From Bradysia coprophila (Eukaryota > Arthropoda > Insecta > Diptera > Sciaridae), in NCBI RefSeq assembly GCF_014529535.1, contig NW_023503409.1, positions 310,390-374,389 on the forward strand: a DNA stretch of 64,000 nucleotides, written 5' to 3'. This document shows positions 1 to 11,821 of this stretch, in pieces. Made by a program: the position numbers and the translations under genes. Under the pieces are notes generated by a model. That model did no database searches, was not told where the DNA came from, and was given only the letters and a program-made list of their open reading frames with translations. How positions within the stretch are numbered: position 1 is the first letter of the stretch; the number at the start of each line of letters is the position of its first letter.

Positions 1-117
1 TCCTAGCTTATCGTTAGTTATTTCAGAGATTCAGAGTTCATTTTGAAAAACGCTTCTCAGTACAGACTTGCTCAATCGATCTGCTTGCACAATTAATTAC
101 ACAGATTGAGAATCGTA

Positions 118-1538
118 ATGAAAACTAGTTTTGTTTTCACTATTTTACTGTGGCAAATCGTAAATATTTCGAGTTTAACTGAAATTCAGGGAGTTTCGAT
201 ATCGCAGGAAAGTATGTGTTCGAATATAGAAAATCCATAAAACGGATCACTTATAGTAATTATAAGTATAGATGTAAAAATAGAAAGTTATATGTTGACT
301 CTCCATGTACGTTGTGTGGATGGAGAAGTAATAAGTACGTTACGTCAATGTATAATTTTATAAGTGAAAATCACAATCTTACTATAGGAAAGTGACTCAG
401 ATTTTTTCATTAGAATGCGAATTTTACCAGAATATGTTTCAACCACCAGCATACGCAGACTCTCCATTTCTGGTAAGATTTTGAAGCTTTAAATATTCTT
501 GTAAGCAAAATCAACAACACTGAAATTTGGCTCTCAGGTCAGGATTTACAGCGGCTACTATTTAAACGCAAATTTAGTTAATTACAATAATGCTGGCTTT
601 TTAAATGGTATACTCATTAGCGAGGATTTTGTTCTTTCAGTGGCCAATAACAGGTGAGTGCTCGATGTTGATGTGACCTGCATTATTTCTTACCAACTAC
701 TAATTTTCAGAACAGAAACTCTACTCTTTGTTGAAGTTCTCGATATACAATTGGAAGTAATCCAAAAGGTCGTTAATGAACAACAAAGTATTATGTTGCT
801 GAAATTAAGCAAGTCGATTGATTTGGGTGATCAGATTCGACCGGTTTGTTTGCCTCAAACGCAGCCTAACATTTTATCACAAATAATTTGTTGGGTTGAT
901 AGTAGCTGGTTGAATCGAATAAAATTAAAATTGCCTTCGAGGGGTAGCTGTAAGAAGAACTCAGATGACTACATTAAACGATTACGCATTCAAGGTGTCA
1001 ACAATGGAACAAACTTTTGCACCAATGTTGTAGAGGGAGATAGAGACAGATGCAACGTATGGTCACTTACAATTACAATTACAATACTTTAAAGATGCCC
1101 GGTTCCGTATTGTTAAATGACCAACAAGAAGTCGTAGGTGTTGCAACTGGATCCGTGTCCGAAACTCGACAAATGTTTGTTCAACTATCCGAGCATGTTA
1201 TCTGGATAGAAAATATCGTCTGGCCTAGTAGCATTGTAAGCAGTACAACCATATCTACAGAAGAAACATCCGTATCACCGTTTGAATACGGGAGTAACAT
1301 ATCAGAAACGAATGTATTCGATTCCACAACGACGACTACGCCCAGATCGACTGTAACAAAAGCGGCTTCACAAATTGACGCCGAATTGCACGACATTCAC
1401 ATATTCTTGAATGTCAACCTGATTCTGATTGTGGTAATATTATTTATAGTTCTGTGTCTTTCAACCATCCTGTGGAGCGACGGACTATGCATTCGTGAAG
1501 CACTGCCAAATCAATTTTTAACATCGACCGATGTTTAA
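118..1538 (+). CDS. Membrane-anchored serine protease homologue, catalytically inactive
   Basis: Model with five exons: 118-211, 414-472, 538-653, 711-1056, 1095-1538 (352 residues). The first exon encodes a signal peptide (MKTSFVFTILLWQIV). Later exons follow a chymotrypsin-like fold: SPFLVRIYSG matches the start of the protease domain, GILISEDFVLSVANN sits where the active-site TAAHC belongs, MLLKLSKSIDLGDQIRPVCL matches the region after the catalytic Asp, and CNMPGSVLLNDQQEVVGVATG stands where GDSGGP belongs. His, Asp and Ser of the triad are all missing, so it should not cleave peptides; homologues of this kind act as cofactors or binding proteins in insects. A Ser/Thr-rich stalk and a hydrophobic segment (LNVNLILIVVILFIVLCLS) near the C-terminus suggest a type I membrane protein with a short cytoplasmic tail. 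Four introns have good borders. The last, 1057-1094, is only 38 nt and could instead be a frameshift. Confidence 0.72.
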
Positions 1539-2224
1539 ATAATTTTAACCAAATTTTCGCAAACCATCAACAGTAATTTGCTGTGTTGTGATGTGATGAC
1601 ACCGGGTCACTAATTTAATTAGAATGTTGGCAAATAAAATTGTTACCATAGGATTGGTTGCAGTGGAAGAGATGAAAAATCTGCGAGAAATTTCCCGTTA
1701 TAGCCAGTCAATATATATCTTTGTTGCAAGTAAAAAATATAGTTATCCCGTGAGTGTTACTCATTCTTTCAATGAATCATTGCTTATAAGTCGATGTAAT
1801 TTAACAACAGTTAAATCATAGCTAGTGATTAGTACAAACGAGTTGGGATACCACTATCAGTAACTGAATGATCGTGCGCGTGTGTTTGTTGATAATTAAC
1901 AGTTGTGTATTCAAACGACATGATCGTTACCCTGTGACGATAAGCGAAAAAAGAAATTTGTTATTACAAGTAAATCCCATGCTAATTATGCTCGTGTTCC
2001 ATTAAATAAAAAGCCTGGAATGTCTCTCAAGTTTATGATATTTTTTGTACTTTATTATGTGATTACCACATATATACAGTCACACGATTTCAAAAATAAC
2101 TCGAACTTCAATTTTTTGTTTAGGAATAGTGAAATTCTTTCACTCGAAATACATTGCGGTTACTTGAACTTGAACTTTTACTTTGATGAAATTATAAAAT
2201 TTGTAGCAAAATTAACTGGTCATT
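1539..2224. other. Intergenic, no gene seen
   Basis: AT-rich spacer between the protease homologue (+) and RBIS (-), which converge here. Two short open frames at 1624-1821 and 2020-2232 have no recognisable domain or codon signal. I see no repeat. Confidence 0.5.
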
Positions 2225-2599
2225 TTACTTGACTTTCATTTTTGTTAGTTTTTCACGTACTGGTCGAGTAACGGCCGGCGCCGGTGCCTTTTTCTTTTCC
2301 GGTTTTTTCTTAGCTGCGGCTGGTTTCTTAACAACCATGTCCTGATGCAGATCTTTCAGCGTTTCGTCGGATTTTTCTTGCTGAGCCTTAACGTTTGCCT
2401 TTAACTGAAACAATTGAAATAATTTTTAGTCTCAATGGAAATTGTGGTGCATTCGTGTCTCGTTTTAATTTACTTTTTTCAAATTTGATTTGACTTCCTT
2501 CGGTTTCTTCTTAGCCTTCGTGTCTGCTACTTTGAACGGGCTCTTTGTTGCTTTTCCAGCTTTTGGCTTTCCTTTGGTAAATGCTTTCTTTTTGGCCAT
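2225..2599 (-). CDS. RBIS: Ribosomal biogenesis factor RBIS (C8orf59-like)
   Basis: Two exons on the minus strand: 2474-2599 (42 codons, starting MAKKKAFTKGKPKAG) and 2225-2404 (59 codons plus stop). The intron 2405-2473 has a GTAAAT donor and a TTTCAG acceptor in phase 0. The product is 101 residues, very basic and Lys/Ala-rich. The stretch KSPFKVADTKAKKKPK followed by VKSNLKK and a short acidic helix resembles the conserved N-terminal half of vertebrate RBIS/C8orf59, a 100-residue nucleolar protein needed for large-subunit assembly. The C-terminal half (KKPAAAKKKPEKKKAPAP) is low-complexity and not conserved, so the assignment rests on the first 60 residues plus length. An alternative is a lineage-specific basic nucleolar protein. 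Confidence 0.7.
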
Positions 2600-4359
2600 T
2601 TTTCAATTGTTCTCTGAAAATAATATTCGACGTTTTAGTCATGCTGATTGAATATAGTCGGCCAGTTCTGAAAATAGGTCGATACCAGTGTGGACGACCA
2701 ACGTCATAAGGAAAAAAACTGATAATTCTACGCAACGGTTTCTACTCTATTTTTTGGAAATTTATCACAAATCGAGCTACTACCTATACATAAAAGTTCG
2801 CGCCATAATATGTTGGTTTTACAATGTCTGTCAGAACCTCAGATTTTCTATCGATACTAATTTCCGAACAACTATCATATCGATCATGATGGAAAAAATG
2901 CATAGACAGATTTTCTATTCTATTCATAAAATAATTAGTGCCACATAAGCACCTCCACTAACCGTGCAAGCATTGTTGCTTTGAAGAATGATCAAATCGT
3001 TAATGGTTCATGCTGTCTGTTTATTATTGGTACTAAATATCTTCCGTTTCGTGGAAGAAATATCTGAACCGCCATTATTTATTAATTATCTTTGTCGCTT
3101 CTTTTCCTCGGCGTCTCACCCTCCCTTGATGAGCCCTATTATTTTCAATCTATTTCGTACGAAAACGATCATTACAGAAAATTGAAATGTCTGTAAATTA
3201 CTTTGATTTTATCTGTTTTTTACTACGTGGTTAATGGAAGGTGGACGAACCTTTCCACTTTTATGTTATTCTGGGTGGTAGTAAAATGGGTAGTAAATGC
3301 ATTTTGGCTGTTAACCAATTAAACTCGCAATAAATGGTTTTCTTATCAATATGAAGTTGAACTGGTTTCGGTAATTGAACGAGTAAATAATGAATGTTAA
3401 TATGATGCAGACAGTGGCCAAATTGATTTAAAATATTTGAGAAATTTAGCCACACACAGTATGTTTAGATGGTAACGAAGATTTTTCTGACGCTTTGGAT
3501 TTTATAAATTTTTCGATTTTTTATGCGCTCGCAATAATTTGATACGAAATTGCAAATAGTTAACCATTAAAATGGAGACAGTTATCAACACAATCCTACT
3601 TACCTCTTGGAAAATGATAAAATGTAATATCTAAAATATGTATTTCAGCGTGAACACACAGTGCCAGAGGTTATGTTTATTTTGACATTTATAGACATTT
3701 TATTTTTCATATATTTCATCAAATGCACACGAAACATTGAACGCACACTTATTCTGTTGCAGTTTTCTTCGACACCTAGATGTCCTTTCTAATCGTAAAA
3801 CGACCGTTACAAATAAAAAAAAATTGTTTCGAAGTGTTTTTAGAGGAACTAAAAGTTCGAAATTGGTGTGAACTTTATACGTAGTATTTATACGTAATAC
3901 AAACAAGCAAGTAAGTGCGTACTCGATTTAGCGCAGTAAAAAAATTCGCGTAAGTTTTCCATGATTCGAGTGTAAACTCGAGTACGTACCCCTTTCCAAT
4001 TTTCATGTTTCTCTGTAAATCGAGCTCGCACTCATTTCCAAATTTTTATGTTTCTGAAAAACATTGTAAATCCAAATCAAAACTGAAAAATGTCTGGGCA
4101 CGAAGTTCCGACCCTAGAGTGGGATTATCGCATCTCTCTTGGACAATTGATTTTAGGCAAGCTCTTTTGGGATACAGCTAAAGTGCATAATATCTTTTCA
4201 ACAAAAGTGATCAGGAAATAATGTAAAAATCAAATCTGTCTCCTTTAACGATGTGTGCGGTCAGATTTTTTTTTTTTAAATGTAACCTTGTTCCTGCATT
4301 TAACGTTCAATTTGCAAAATTTACGTGTTGAGAAACTCACTGCAATACATTTTGTGTTA

Positions 4360-4479
4360 GGCTGCGAGCGCACTTACGCCGTTTAGCACTCCGTTTACGA
4401 GTGAACAATGGAAGCTCCTCCCACTTTCCATTGTTAAAACGTAAACGGAGAGCTAAACGGTGTAAGTGCGCTCGCAGCC
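4360..4479. mobile_element. 120-bp MITE with TTA target duplication (PIF/Harbinger-like)
   Basis: Nearly the whole element is an inverted repeat. The left arm starts GGCTGCGAGCGCACTTACGC and the right arm ends with its complement, with matching ACGGAGxGCTAAACGG segments. The loop is about 25 bp around 4410-4435. It is flanked on both sides by TTA (4357-4359 and 4480-4482). A 3-bp TTA or TWA duplication is the mark of the PIF/Harbinger superfamily. There is no coding capacity. Confidence 0.75.
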
Positions 4480-5300
4480 TTACAGTTATGAAAAATTACG
4501 AATTATCAAATTTTGTTTTATGTGGGATCTGATATTACTAGTCCAACAGATTCTGACAGCTGTTATATTGAATGCAATTTTTGAATTTTTTCCCATTCGA
4601 AATTTTTGTCACACATGTATAAACGACCAGTTTACTGGGATAAAAACCAAAAGACCATTCAATATCAAGACTGTCAAATTTGTGGATCTAGAAATTATGT
4701 AGAATCTGTTGAAAACGAAAATGTGATAATTCGTTAATTTTGTTAAGTGTAATTCAATCATAGAAATTTAAAGAAATCATAAGGAGGTTGTGTTACAATA
4801 GATCTACTCGGTTTGCTAAACTGATGACAGCCCAACACAGTGCAGTGGATTACTTTGACGACTTTGTGTGCAAACTAATCATAGCCAACCTCGCAAAAGC
4901 GGAATTTTATTTAAATTCCTGCAAATGTAGCAACAAATTTTAGACGTTTTTTCGACCAATTCAACGTTTTTATCTTCCTTTACTTCAAATATAAACATTT
5001 CACCGTTACTAAAAGTCTTTAATTCAATTTTACACTAGCATTTTCTATGTTGACTGTTTTCTTAAAAAATATTTCAAAAACTTCCCTTTTTTGGCATGCG
5101 ATCGCACTATGCCAGTTGTCAACCGAATGGATCTTGCTGAAAATGACGAAAACATGAAGAAAATTCCAAAATTAGATTGCAAACGATTTTTTTATTATTT
5201 TTTATCGATGAAGAACGTTATTATAAGACACTTTGTTTTGTATCACATGCCAAAAAAATGTTTAATTTTTTTTATAAATCATTTTGACGTGTTCATCGAT

Positions 5301-5463
5301 ACAGTTTTTTAACATTCAAAAGGTTCAAAAGTATCGACATATTATACATTTCTTATTTCTCCAACTTCTCTCATCTCTCCATGACGAGCATATGGAGAAA
5401 TGAGAGAAGTAAGCAAAATAAGAAATGTATAATATGTCGATACTTTTGAATGTTAAAAACTGT
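5301..5463. repeat. Foldback element, about 163 bp
   Basis: The left arm (5301-5375) contains AGTATCGACATATTATACAT and the right arm (5391-5463) contains the complement, ATGTATAATATGTCGATACT. Pairing extends to the outer ACAGTTTTTTAACATTC and its mate, with small insertions. The centre, near 5383, is a short loop. It looks like a non-autonomous hairpin element; no clear target duplication was found. Confidence 0.65.
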
Positions 5464-6547
5464 AAAAAATATAAACAAAATTTTGTTTGAAACCTAATTC
5501 CCCCATTTTCTGCCTCGAAGCATGAATAATTATAATTGCGTTGAATTTCTTGAAAGGGTGGTTCTTCTTTGCTAGCATACGTAGCATGCCATTAGACTGC
5601 CATTAGGAACATAAAGACAGTAAAAACTCTAAGAAGCGGAGACATAATGGATAAAACTAAAATGGTTTTTTGATGAATCTGGAAAGGTGTATTCTAAAAA
5701 CCCTAAGTCACTAAACATAGTTATTTAAAGGAATCATTTTCTGTCAAAGATTTTTTAAACCAAATATCAGATGAGTTATTGAAGAAAATTGAAGTTAATT
5801 AATTTTATGAAATTCTGCTATACATTGAAACACTATCGTCTTTAGGTACAAGACCCGATAGTTACAAGAATTACTGAAGATTTTTAATTTCATCACGGCA
5901 CCACAGAACATCAAATACCAATTTTTATACGATCATATCAGTTCCTAGAGTGTGACATAATGCAGCTAATGTATATAAATATGTTAATGAAATGTAGGTA
6001 ATTCTTCAGCACCTTTATGTTCTTAACCCAATTTAACTGACCGAAATAAATAGATAAATTGAACTTGTCAACCAAAAAATACGGAAAAGAAAGTCTTATA
6101 TGACAGTCAACGGATGTCCTTCGTACACGTCTTTAAACAGATGATATTTCGATTTACTAATTTATTTTAAGTCGGTTTTTTTACGGTTTCTTACGCAACT
6201 TTCTGTAATAAACGCACACTCTATAATTACATACAAATTTTCAGTAATAAATAATTCGACAGATTAATTTCAGCGACACAAAAACACTGTTTCGACACGT
6301 CCATCTAAACAAACGTTACTACTTCATTCATTATACTGGCAGTGTCGTGAATCTTGTTTGGGTATTTGCTAAGTGAAATGATTTTATTTTAAGATTTACA
6401 ACTGAACACAAACTTATTAATAGTTTTCTTCGGACATTGAGCTCAACATGTAAATCAGTAGGAAAATCTGTTTCGGGCGGTTGCAAGTGTCTTGCTGTTC
6501 TAGTTAATTGAAAATTAAAAATTCGTTTTGTTAAAAATTATTCTATT

Positions 6548-8438
6548 ATGGATGATTTAATTGATATATTTGCGTACCGTATTGGGGCAGACAAAAGTTT
6601 TGCCGATAAATTTAAAATTTGTGCAACGAACAGCGATCGTGTTAAACTTGTGAAAAGTAAATTGAAGGAATATTCGATATCAATAGTGGGTAAAACGGCG
6701 TCTGGTATTCCCTCAACGAATAAGCATGACGGGAAATCATTAGAGTTCCGTCAGAGTGGACATAAATGGTATTCGCAAGACGGAAGGCATTTTGATGCTT
6801 TGGAAAATTACAACGAAAGTCTGTGCTTCGCCGAGGAAAATTCAGAAAACCTTGGCTTAAGTTATGCCAGCCGCGCAGCCGTCTATTATGATTGGAAATT
6901 AAACCAGTTGTGTCATGAAAACATTCAATTGGCAAAAAAATCTGGTTATCCTGACCGTTTAAAAAATGAACTAGTGACGCTGCAGACCAAATGCAAGAAG
7001 AAACTGAAACGGTCGAAAAAGAATTTGAAAAATAGTCCGATATTTGAACCTACACTTAGTTTCAAACCCCATGACCATGTACCGTTCATCGCAGATTGTT
7101 TGGACATTCGAAGAAATAAGAAGTACGGCAGATACATCATAACAAATCGAAATCTATCTACCGGTCAAATTTTAGCAATTGAAGATCGTTACTTTTCAGT
7201 TCTTCTGCCAAAATTGCGATACCAAAGGTGTGCCAATTGCTTAACAGAAAACTGTTTGAGTTTGATTCCTTGCCGAAATTGTACCGGCGCAATGTTTTGC
7301 AGCCAATACTGCTACGACGAAGCGAACCAATCGTTTCATCAATTCGAATGTCCTATTATTGATTTCCTTCATGAAACATGCAATCGCACTCAATTAATAG
7401 CATTACGAGCTGCTATCTATGCTATCACCAGTTACGATTCATTAGATGAGTTGAAGAAAGATATGTCAAACATTGATAACATTGAGGTCACTGCATTTTC
7501 TTGTGAATATCCAACCACGTCTAAAAAGGAGCAATTTTTGAAGATTCTCTCATTCCCTACAAAGCAAGCAGAACGATCCACAGAAGATCTATTCGGTGTG
7601 GCTGCAGTTGCATCAGCATTATACGATCAATTAATGGATCGAACGAATTTAAAGCCATTGCTACCTAACGAGGAGGATCAGAATCTACTAATGGAACTTC
7701 TATTCAGATTCCTACAGATAGCACGAATGTATTTTCACTCGCTTTCACTGTCCAATCGTCAATATAGGAGTCCACAGGGAGGTGTAATCGGTTCGGCAGC
7801 ATTTCCGTTTTGCAGCCTTATCAACCACTCATGCTCACCAAATATTGTTCGAATACCATTTGGGAACAAGATGGTTGTGTTTGTGTTGAGGAACATAAAA
7901 AAGGGAGAGCAGCTTTTCGATAATTATGGGTAAGGGCATGCGTGCATCGACAAGTTATGCACCCGATAGTTTATTTTGAAAGAATTCTCGTACGAACAAT
8001 GAAAGCGAGCATAATGGCTCTCCGTTTCCTTTTTAGATCGCATCACTTCATAGACACCTTAAGTTATCGCCAAGAAGAGTAATGCAATAACATTCAAACT
8101 GATAACTGATCGAAACGCCTAAAATTTATTTATTTATCTTTTTTAGAATGCAATTGAACTATTTGTTCGCATGTGACTGTAACGCTTGTACAAATAATTT
8201 CCCGTCGCATAAAAATCTTCCAAACGGAAACATCGAAAATGGAGTGACTGATATGGACACGGATAAATTGATGAGTGGTGATGCTGTCTATGCTGCACAG
8301 CGGTGGAAACGTTTTTGCGAATATTTGTCCAAGTATGATAGTAAATATCCATGCACTCAGTTGAATATTGCTCAAAGTCATTTGAGGGAGGCTCTACATA
8401 TAATGGCCGATAATATTTCGATTAGTTTAAAATACTGA
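6548..8438 (+). CDS. SET and MYND domain protein, SMYD4-like (SmydA type)
   Basis: Two exons, 6548-7929 and 8147-8438, joined in phase 2 (TAT GG/A ATG), give 557 residues. Residues about 65-150 form a TPR-like helical region (KWYSQDGRHFDALENYNESL). A MYND zinc finger spans about 228-268 with the pattern C-x2-C, C-x2-C, C-x3-C, H-x3-C (CANCLTENC ... CRNC ... CSQYC ... HQFEC). The split SET domain ends with INHSCSPN and GEQLFDNYG, followed across the intron by a post-SET CDCNAC cluster. The order TPR-SET-MYND-SET is that of SMYD4 and the insect SmydA genes, putative lysine methyltransferases whose substrates are mostly unknown. The NHSC and DNYG catalytic-core motifs are intact. The product is shorter than vertebrate SMYD4 (about 800), because the C-terminal TPR block is reduced. 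Confidence 0.88.
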
Positions 8439-9125
8439 TTGTTTAACTTTGATTCGAGAGGAAATAAATGTAAATTTAAAAAAGAAAAATGAAGAGTCCG
8501 ACCGCTTTTTCGTTGTAATTCGTATTGAGTTGTAGCAACAGCGCCACCATGTCAACTCTCGAGTATGATTCGTCTTAACAGATCCTGGATACTAACTGGT
8601 ACTATCAGAATTAAAATAAACCTCAACGGCTCTAGCGTCGTCCATTGCAAGGTTCTGAAAGAAGTCCATCGCTGATCTATCAGTTCTATGACTGTGTCTA
8701 ACAATTTCAAAAAGTTCGCCTTGTGGGACAGCGAAACAGAGGAAATTTTAAAAGTCCCGCAACCCTATTCGACTCTCACTTTGACATGTACCGAGATAAG
8801 CGTGCAGAGGGGGTAGAGCAGCCATATTTTCAAATGTCAATGAAGACACACAAAAAATACAAACAAACAAATGTTACGTTCCAGATAGTCCATGTGCATT
8901 TTATCGCTTATTTCTTTTGTTTATGATTTCTATTTTTATTCGGGTAACTCAAGCCATATTTAATCTTTAATGTACATCTAGCGTACATAGCCTACAGTCA
9001 GTATCTCAACCGAGTCTTGATGAGTAAGTTTGTTCACAATTTATTTCTCCATATTGCTTTCACTATTATTTCATTTCAATTTCAGTATCAGTTGTGTAGA
9101 GTTATCTGTTGGTTGAGGCACAAAA
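8439..9125. other. Intergenic between the SMYD4-like and RBCK1-like genes
   Basis: No gene recognised. The open frame 8723-8926 has no domain. A possible 5' UTR intron of the next gene lies at about 9025-9084 (GTAAGT at 9025, TTTCAG at about 9080), just upstream of the ATG at 9126. Confidence 0.4.
8463..8468 (+). terminator. Poly(A) signal of the SMYD4-like gene
   Basis: AATAAA lies 25 bp after the stop codon. It suggests a very short 3' UTR, assuming it is used. Confidence 0.45.
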
Positions 9126-11775
9126 ATGGTTGAACCCTATTTGTTGTCTGCAAATGGTAATTCAACGACTGCTCAACCGTCACAATTATGGCCAAATGAA
9201 TACCCATATTCCGCAACAACACCAAATCACAACATAAAACATCAATTATTTGATAGTGACGATGGTGATGATGACGTTCAATTTGTTAGCGAAGTTATCC
9301 CTGTTCCTGGTCGTCCAATAACTACGGTGGATTTGAGTAAATCTATTTTCGATGTTCAAAAAGATGATTTCGATGTCTATTTGAACGGAATTACTCAGCC
9401 CAACAATGCCACTCATGCAAAATACCAAACCAAACCTCATACAATCACAGCTGGTCAAACGTCACCACGGCCTGTATTCGATTTTGCCAAGGAAAATAGC
9501 CGTTTCGATGCTCACCGCATAGCCTTACCTCATCCGATCCCACAGACGTTACCACAAATTAATGTAGCTAATTTTGCCAAAGAAAAGGTGATGGGCAGCA
9601 ATGACTATGGTGCAAATACTTCAAATGATTTGTTGGATTTATTTGGATATGATGCTGTAGATTGGGTGGAAGACCCGGATGTCATAAATCAGGTTTTTGG
9701 TAGTGGGCACACCGAACAATTACCGAAAACAATAGTACCAACGGCAACTTCAACTACAACATCAGATGATGTGGTGGAATGGGAAAACATATTCGGAGTG
9801 ATGCAACAAAATCAACCAGGACCGAGTGGAATAACCGCTCATCAACCACGACAAGTTTTCACAAATGTAGGAGGAACATTTGAGTACGGTCGCCGAATAA
9901 TTGCACCAGCCACATCTAACAGTACACAGGTAACTCTAAACGGTACACCGATTGGGAAAAACGATCAACAGAATGGATCGGGACCGAATGCAGCTAGATT
10001 TAATTGGCCATTGCTATCTCAAACGAACGAAGTTAACAACATCTACCAACAAAATAAACCGGGACCGAGCGGAATTACTCCTCGACAGCCAGTAGATTTG
10101 GGAGGGTACCGCCGATTGTTAACTCCAAACGTTCAACAAAATCAACCGGGACCGAGCGGAATAACTCCTCGACAGCCAGTAGATTTGGGAGGATACCGCC
10201 AATTGTTAACTATAAACGATCAACACAATCAACCGGGACCGAGTTCAGCTGATCCAGATTGGATTGTACCACTGTTTGCTAAACCCAATTTGATTGAACC
10301 GTTACTACCTCAAACGAACAAAGTCAACGTAAATGCAGCCAGCATCTATCAACAAAATCCGCTGGGACCGAATGGAACAACGCAACGACAAGTTAATGGT
10401 TCGTTGACAAACGGTACGTCGATTTTGAAAAGCATAAAACGTAAGCACACCGCTACGATTCCAATTAAAATCGTTCGAAGCACCAAGCAATATGAGACGT
10501 TGGTTGAAATGGGCTTTCCTAAGAAGGATATCGAAATTGCGTTACGTAAATGTAATTTGGATCTGAACGAAACCATTGAGTATTTAAGTGAACCGAAACA
10601 TGCGGCAAAAAAACAGAGAATAGACCTCAATGACCTTTACCGATTCGATCAGGACTATCTAAATGCGGTAAGTTGAACTTATGTCTTCTGCATTACATCA
10701 GTAAAATGACTAAATCTAATTGTGTTTACAATTTAAACAGATTCATCAATCACTTCAAGAGCCAAATAACGATCAATCTCACGAGCAGCCACATAAAGTT
10801 GACACCAAACCCGTTAAAAAACCAGCTAATTTGTACGAAGAGCTGCTGCAACTAGAAGCGACTGGTGGCATTGTCAAAAGCATCGAATCATTTGATTGTG
10901 AAATTTGTATGGACACGATTGACATGAAGGATGGGATTATATTGAGAAATTGCCTGCATCGCTACTGCAAAGATTGTCTCAATGGTACGATTGTTCACAG
11001 TGATGAAGTTTCCATTAAGTGTCCGTACGTTAGCTGCGAAGAAATGGTACAAGATCGTGAAATACGTGCCGTTTTGTCGCAAGACGAATATGAGAAATTT
11101 TTGATGAAAGGGGTTCGAGTGGCACAGGTTACAATTTCGGGTACAATTCTATGCAACTTCCCCGATTGCAATGGTTGGTGTATATGCGAGGATGTGGTCA
11201 ATGAATTCAAATGTCCACAGTGCAAGAATGTTAATTGCATACCGTGCAAAGTGAGTTGTGTTTATAATCTTATTTACGATCACAATTTAGCGGTGATTCA
11301 GATGAACCATATTATTATGCAGCACATCATTAGGCGTTTGAATTAATAAAAAATAAAAACTTTAAAGGCAATTCATCCGGAACGAAATTGTCGAGAATAT
11401 CAAGATGACCTAGCGGCTGGTGACGCTAATGGAATTATAAGTGGACAGAGACGCAGCGAGCAAGCAATCAAAGATTTAATAAACCGAAATGAGGCGATGA
11501 AATGCTTCAGTTGCGGGGTAATTGACATTTTGATATATTTTATCCATACACCTGTCCACTACTGTACTGGACTTATCATTTGAATATCTAATTTTCAGAT
11601 TTTGATAATGAAACGTGATGGCTGCGATTACATTCAATGTGCAATGTGCAAAGCTGGCATTTGTTGGGCTACAAGAGGGCCTAGATATGGACCTGGTGGA
11701 GTGGGAGATTTATCTGGAGGTTGTCAATGTAGCCTGAAAAAGAAATGCCATAAAGATTGTCGCGGTTGTCATTAA
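9126..11775 (+). CDS. RBR E3 ubiquitin ligase of HOIL-1/RBCK1 type
   Basis: Four exons: 9126-10667, 10741-11250, 11368-11517, 11599-11775, all joining in phase 0, give 792 residues. The first 440 residues are low-complexity (Asn/Gln/Pro/Thr) with repeats around GPSGIT. A UBA-like segment follows at about 455-490 (LVEMGFPKKDIEIALRKC). RING1 starts near 566 (CEICMD ... CLHRYCKDCLNGTI ... CPY), then IBR (CNFPDCNGWC ... CPQCKNVNCIPC), then RING2 with the presumed catalytic Cys in KRDGCDYIQC. The C-terminus reads GPRYGPGGVGDLSGG then CQC ... CHKDCRGCH, the distinctive tail of RBCK1/HOIL-1. HOIL-1 works in the linear ubiquitin assembly complex and can ester-link ubiquitin. The usual N-terminal UBL and NZF domains are absent; a UBA replaces them. 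A link to LUBEL or innate immune signalling is inference. Confidence 0.87.
10047..10220 (+). repeat. In-frame 87-bp tandem duplication in the RBR ligase gene
   Basis: Two nearly identical 87-bp units (10047-10133, 10134-10220) each encode 29 residues with the core GPSGITPRQPVDLGGYR. More divergent half-copies of the QQNxPGPSG motif occur near 9808, 10222 and 10349. The two full copies differ at only a handful of bases, so the duplication is recent or kept alike by conversion. Confidence 0.85.
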
Positions 11776-11815
11776 GTGTTGTAAAGAATATAATTTTCGT
11801 TACTAGCAAACTTTC

Positions 11816-11821
11816 AATAAA
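11816..11821 (+). terminator. Poly(A) signal of the RBCK1-like gene
   Basis: AATAAA lies 41 bp after the stop codon and is the only consensus hexamer in the first 100 bp downstream. Confidence 0.5.

Larger units (their letters stand above)
2600..6547. other. Intergenic region with two palindromic elements
   Basis: About 3.9 kb without a convincing gene. Open frames at 2688-2948, 2988-3185, 4466-4702 and 5091-5312 lack known motifs, and their codon use looks like AT-rich noise. Two foldback elements, at 4360-4479 and 5301-5463, are listed separately. The last few hundred bases should hold the promoter and 5' UTR of the SMYD4-like gene; I could not pick a start site. Confidence 0.5.

Noticed and set aside
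183-395. Open frame with C-x-C and H residues that resembles a FLYWCH-type zinc finger (YRCKNRK ... SPCTLCGW ... ENHNL)
   Set aside because: It lies entirely within or across the first intron of the protease homologue, is short and has no start in good context. The similarity is too weak to call.
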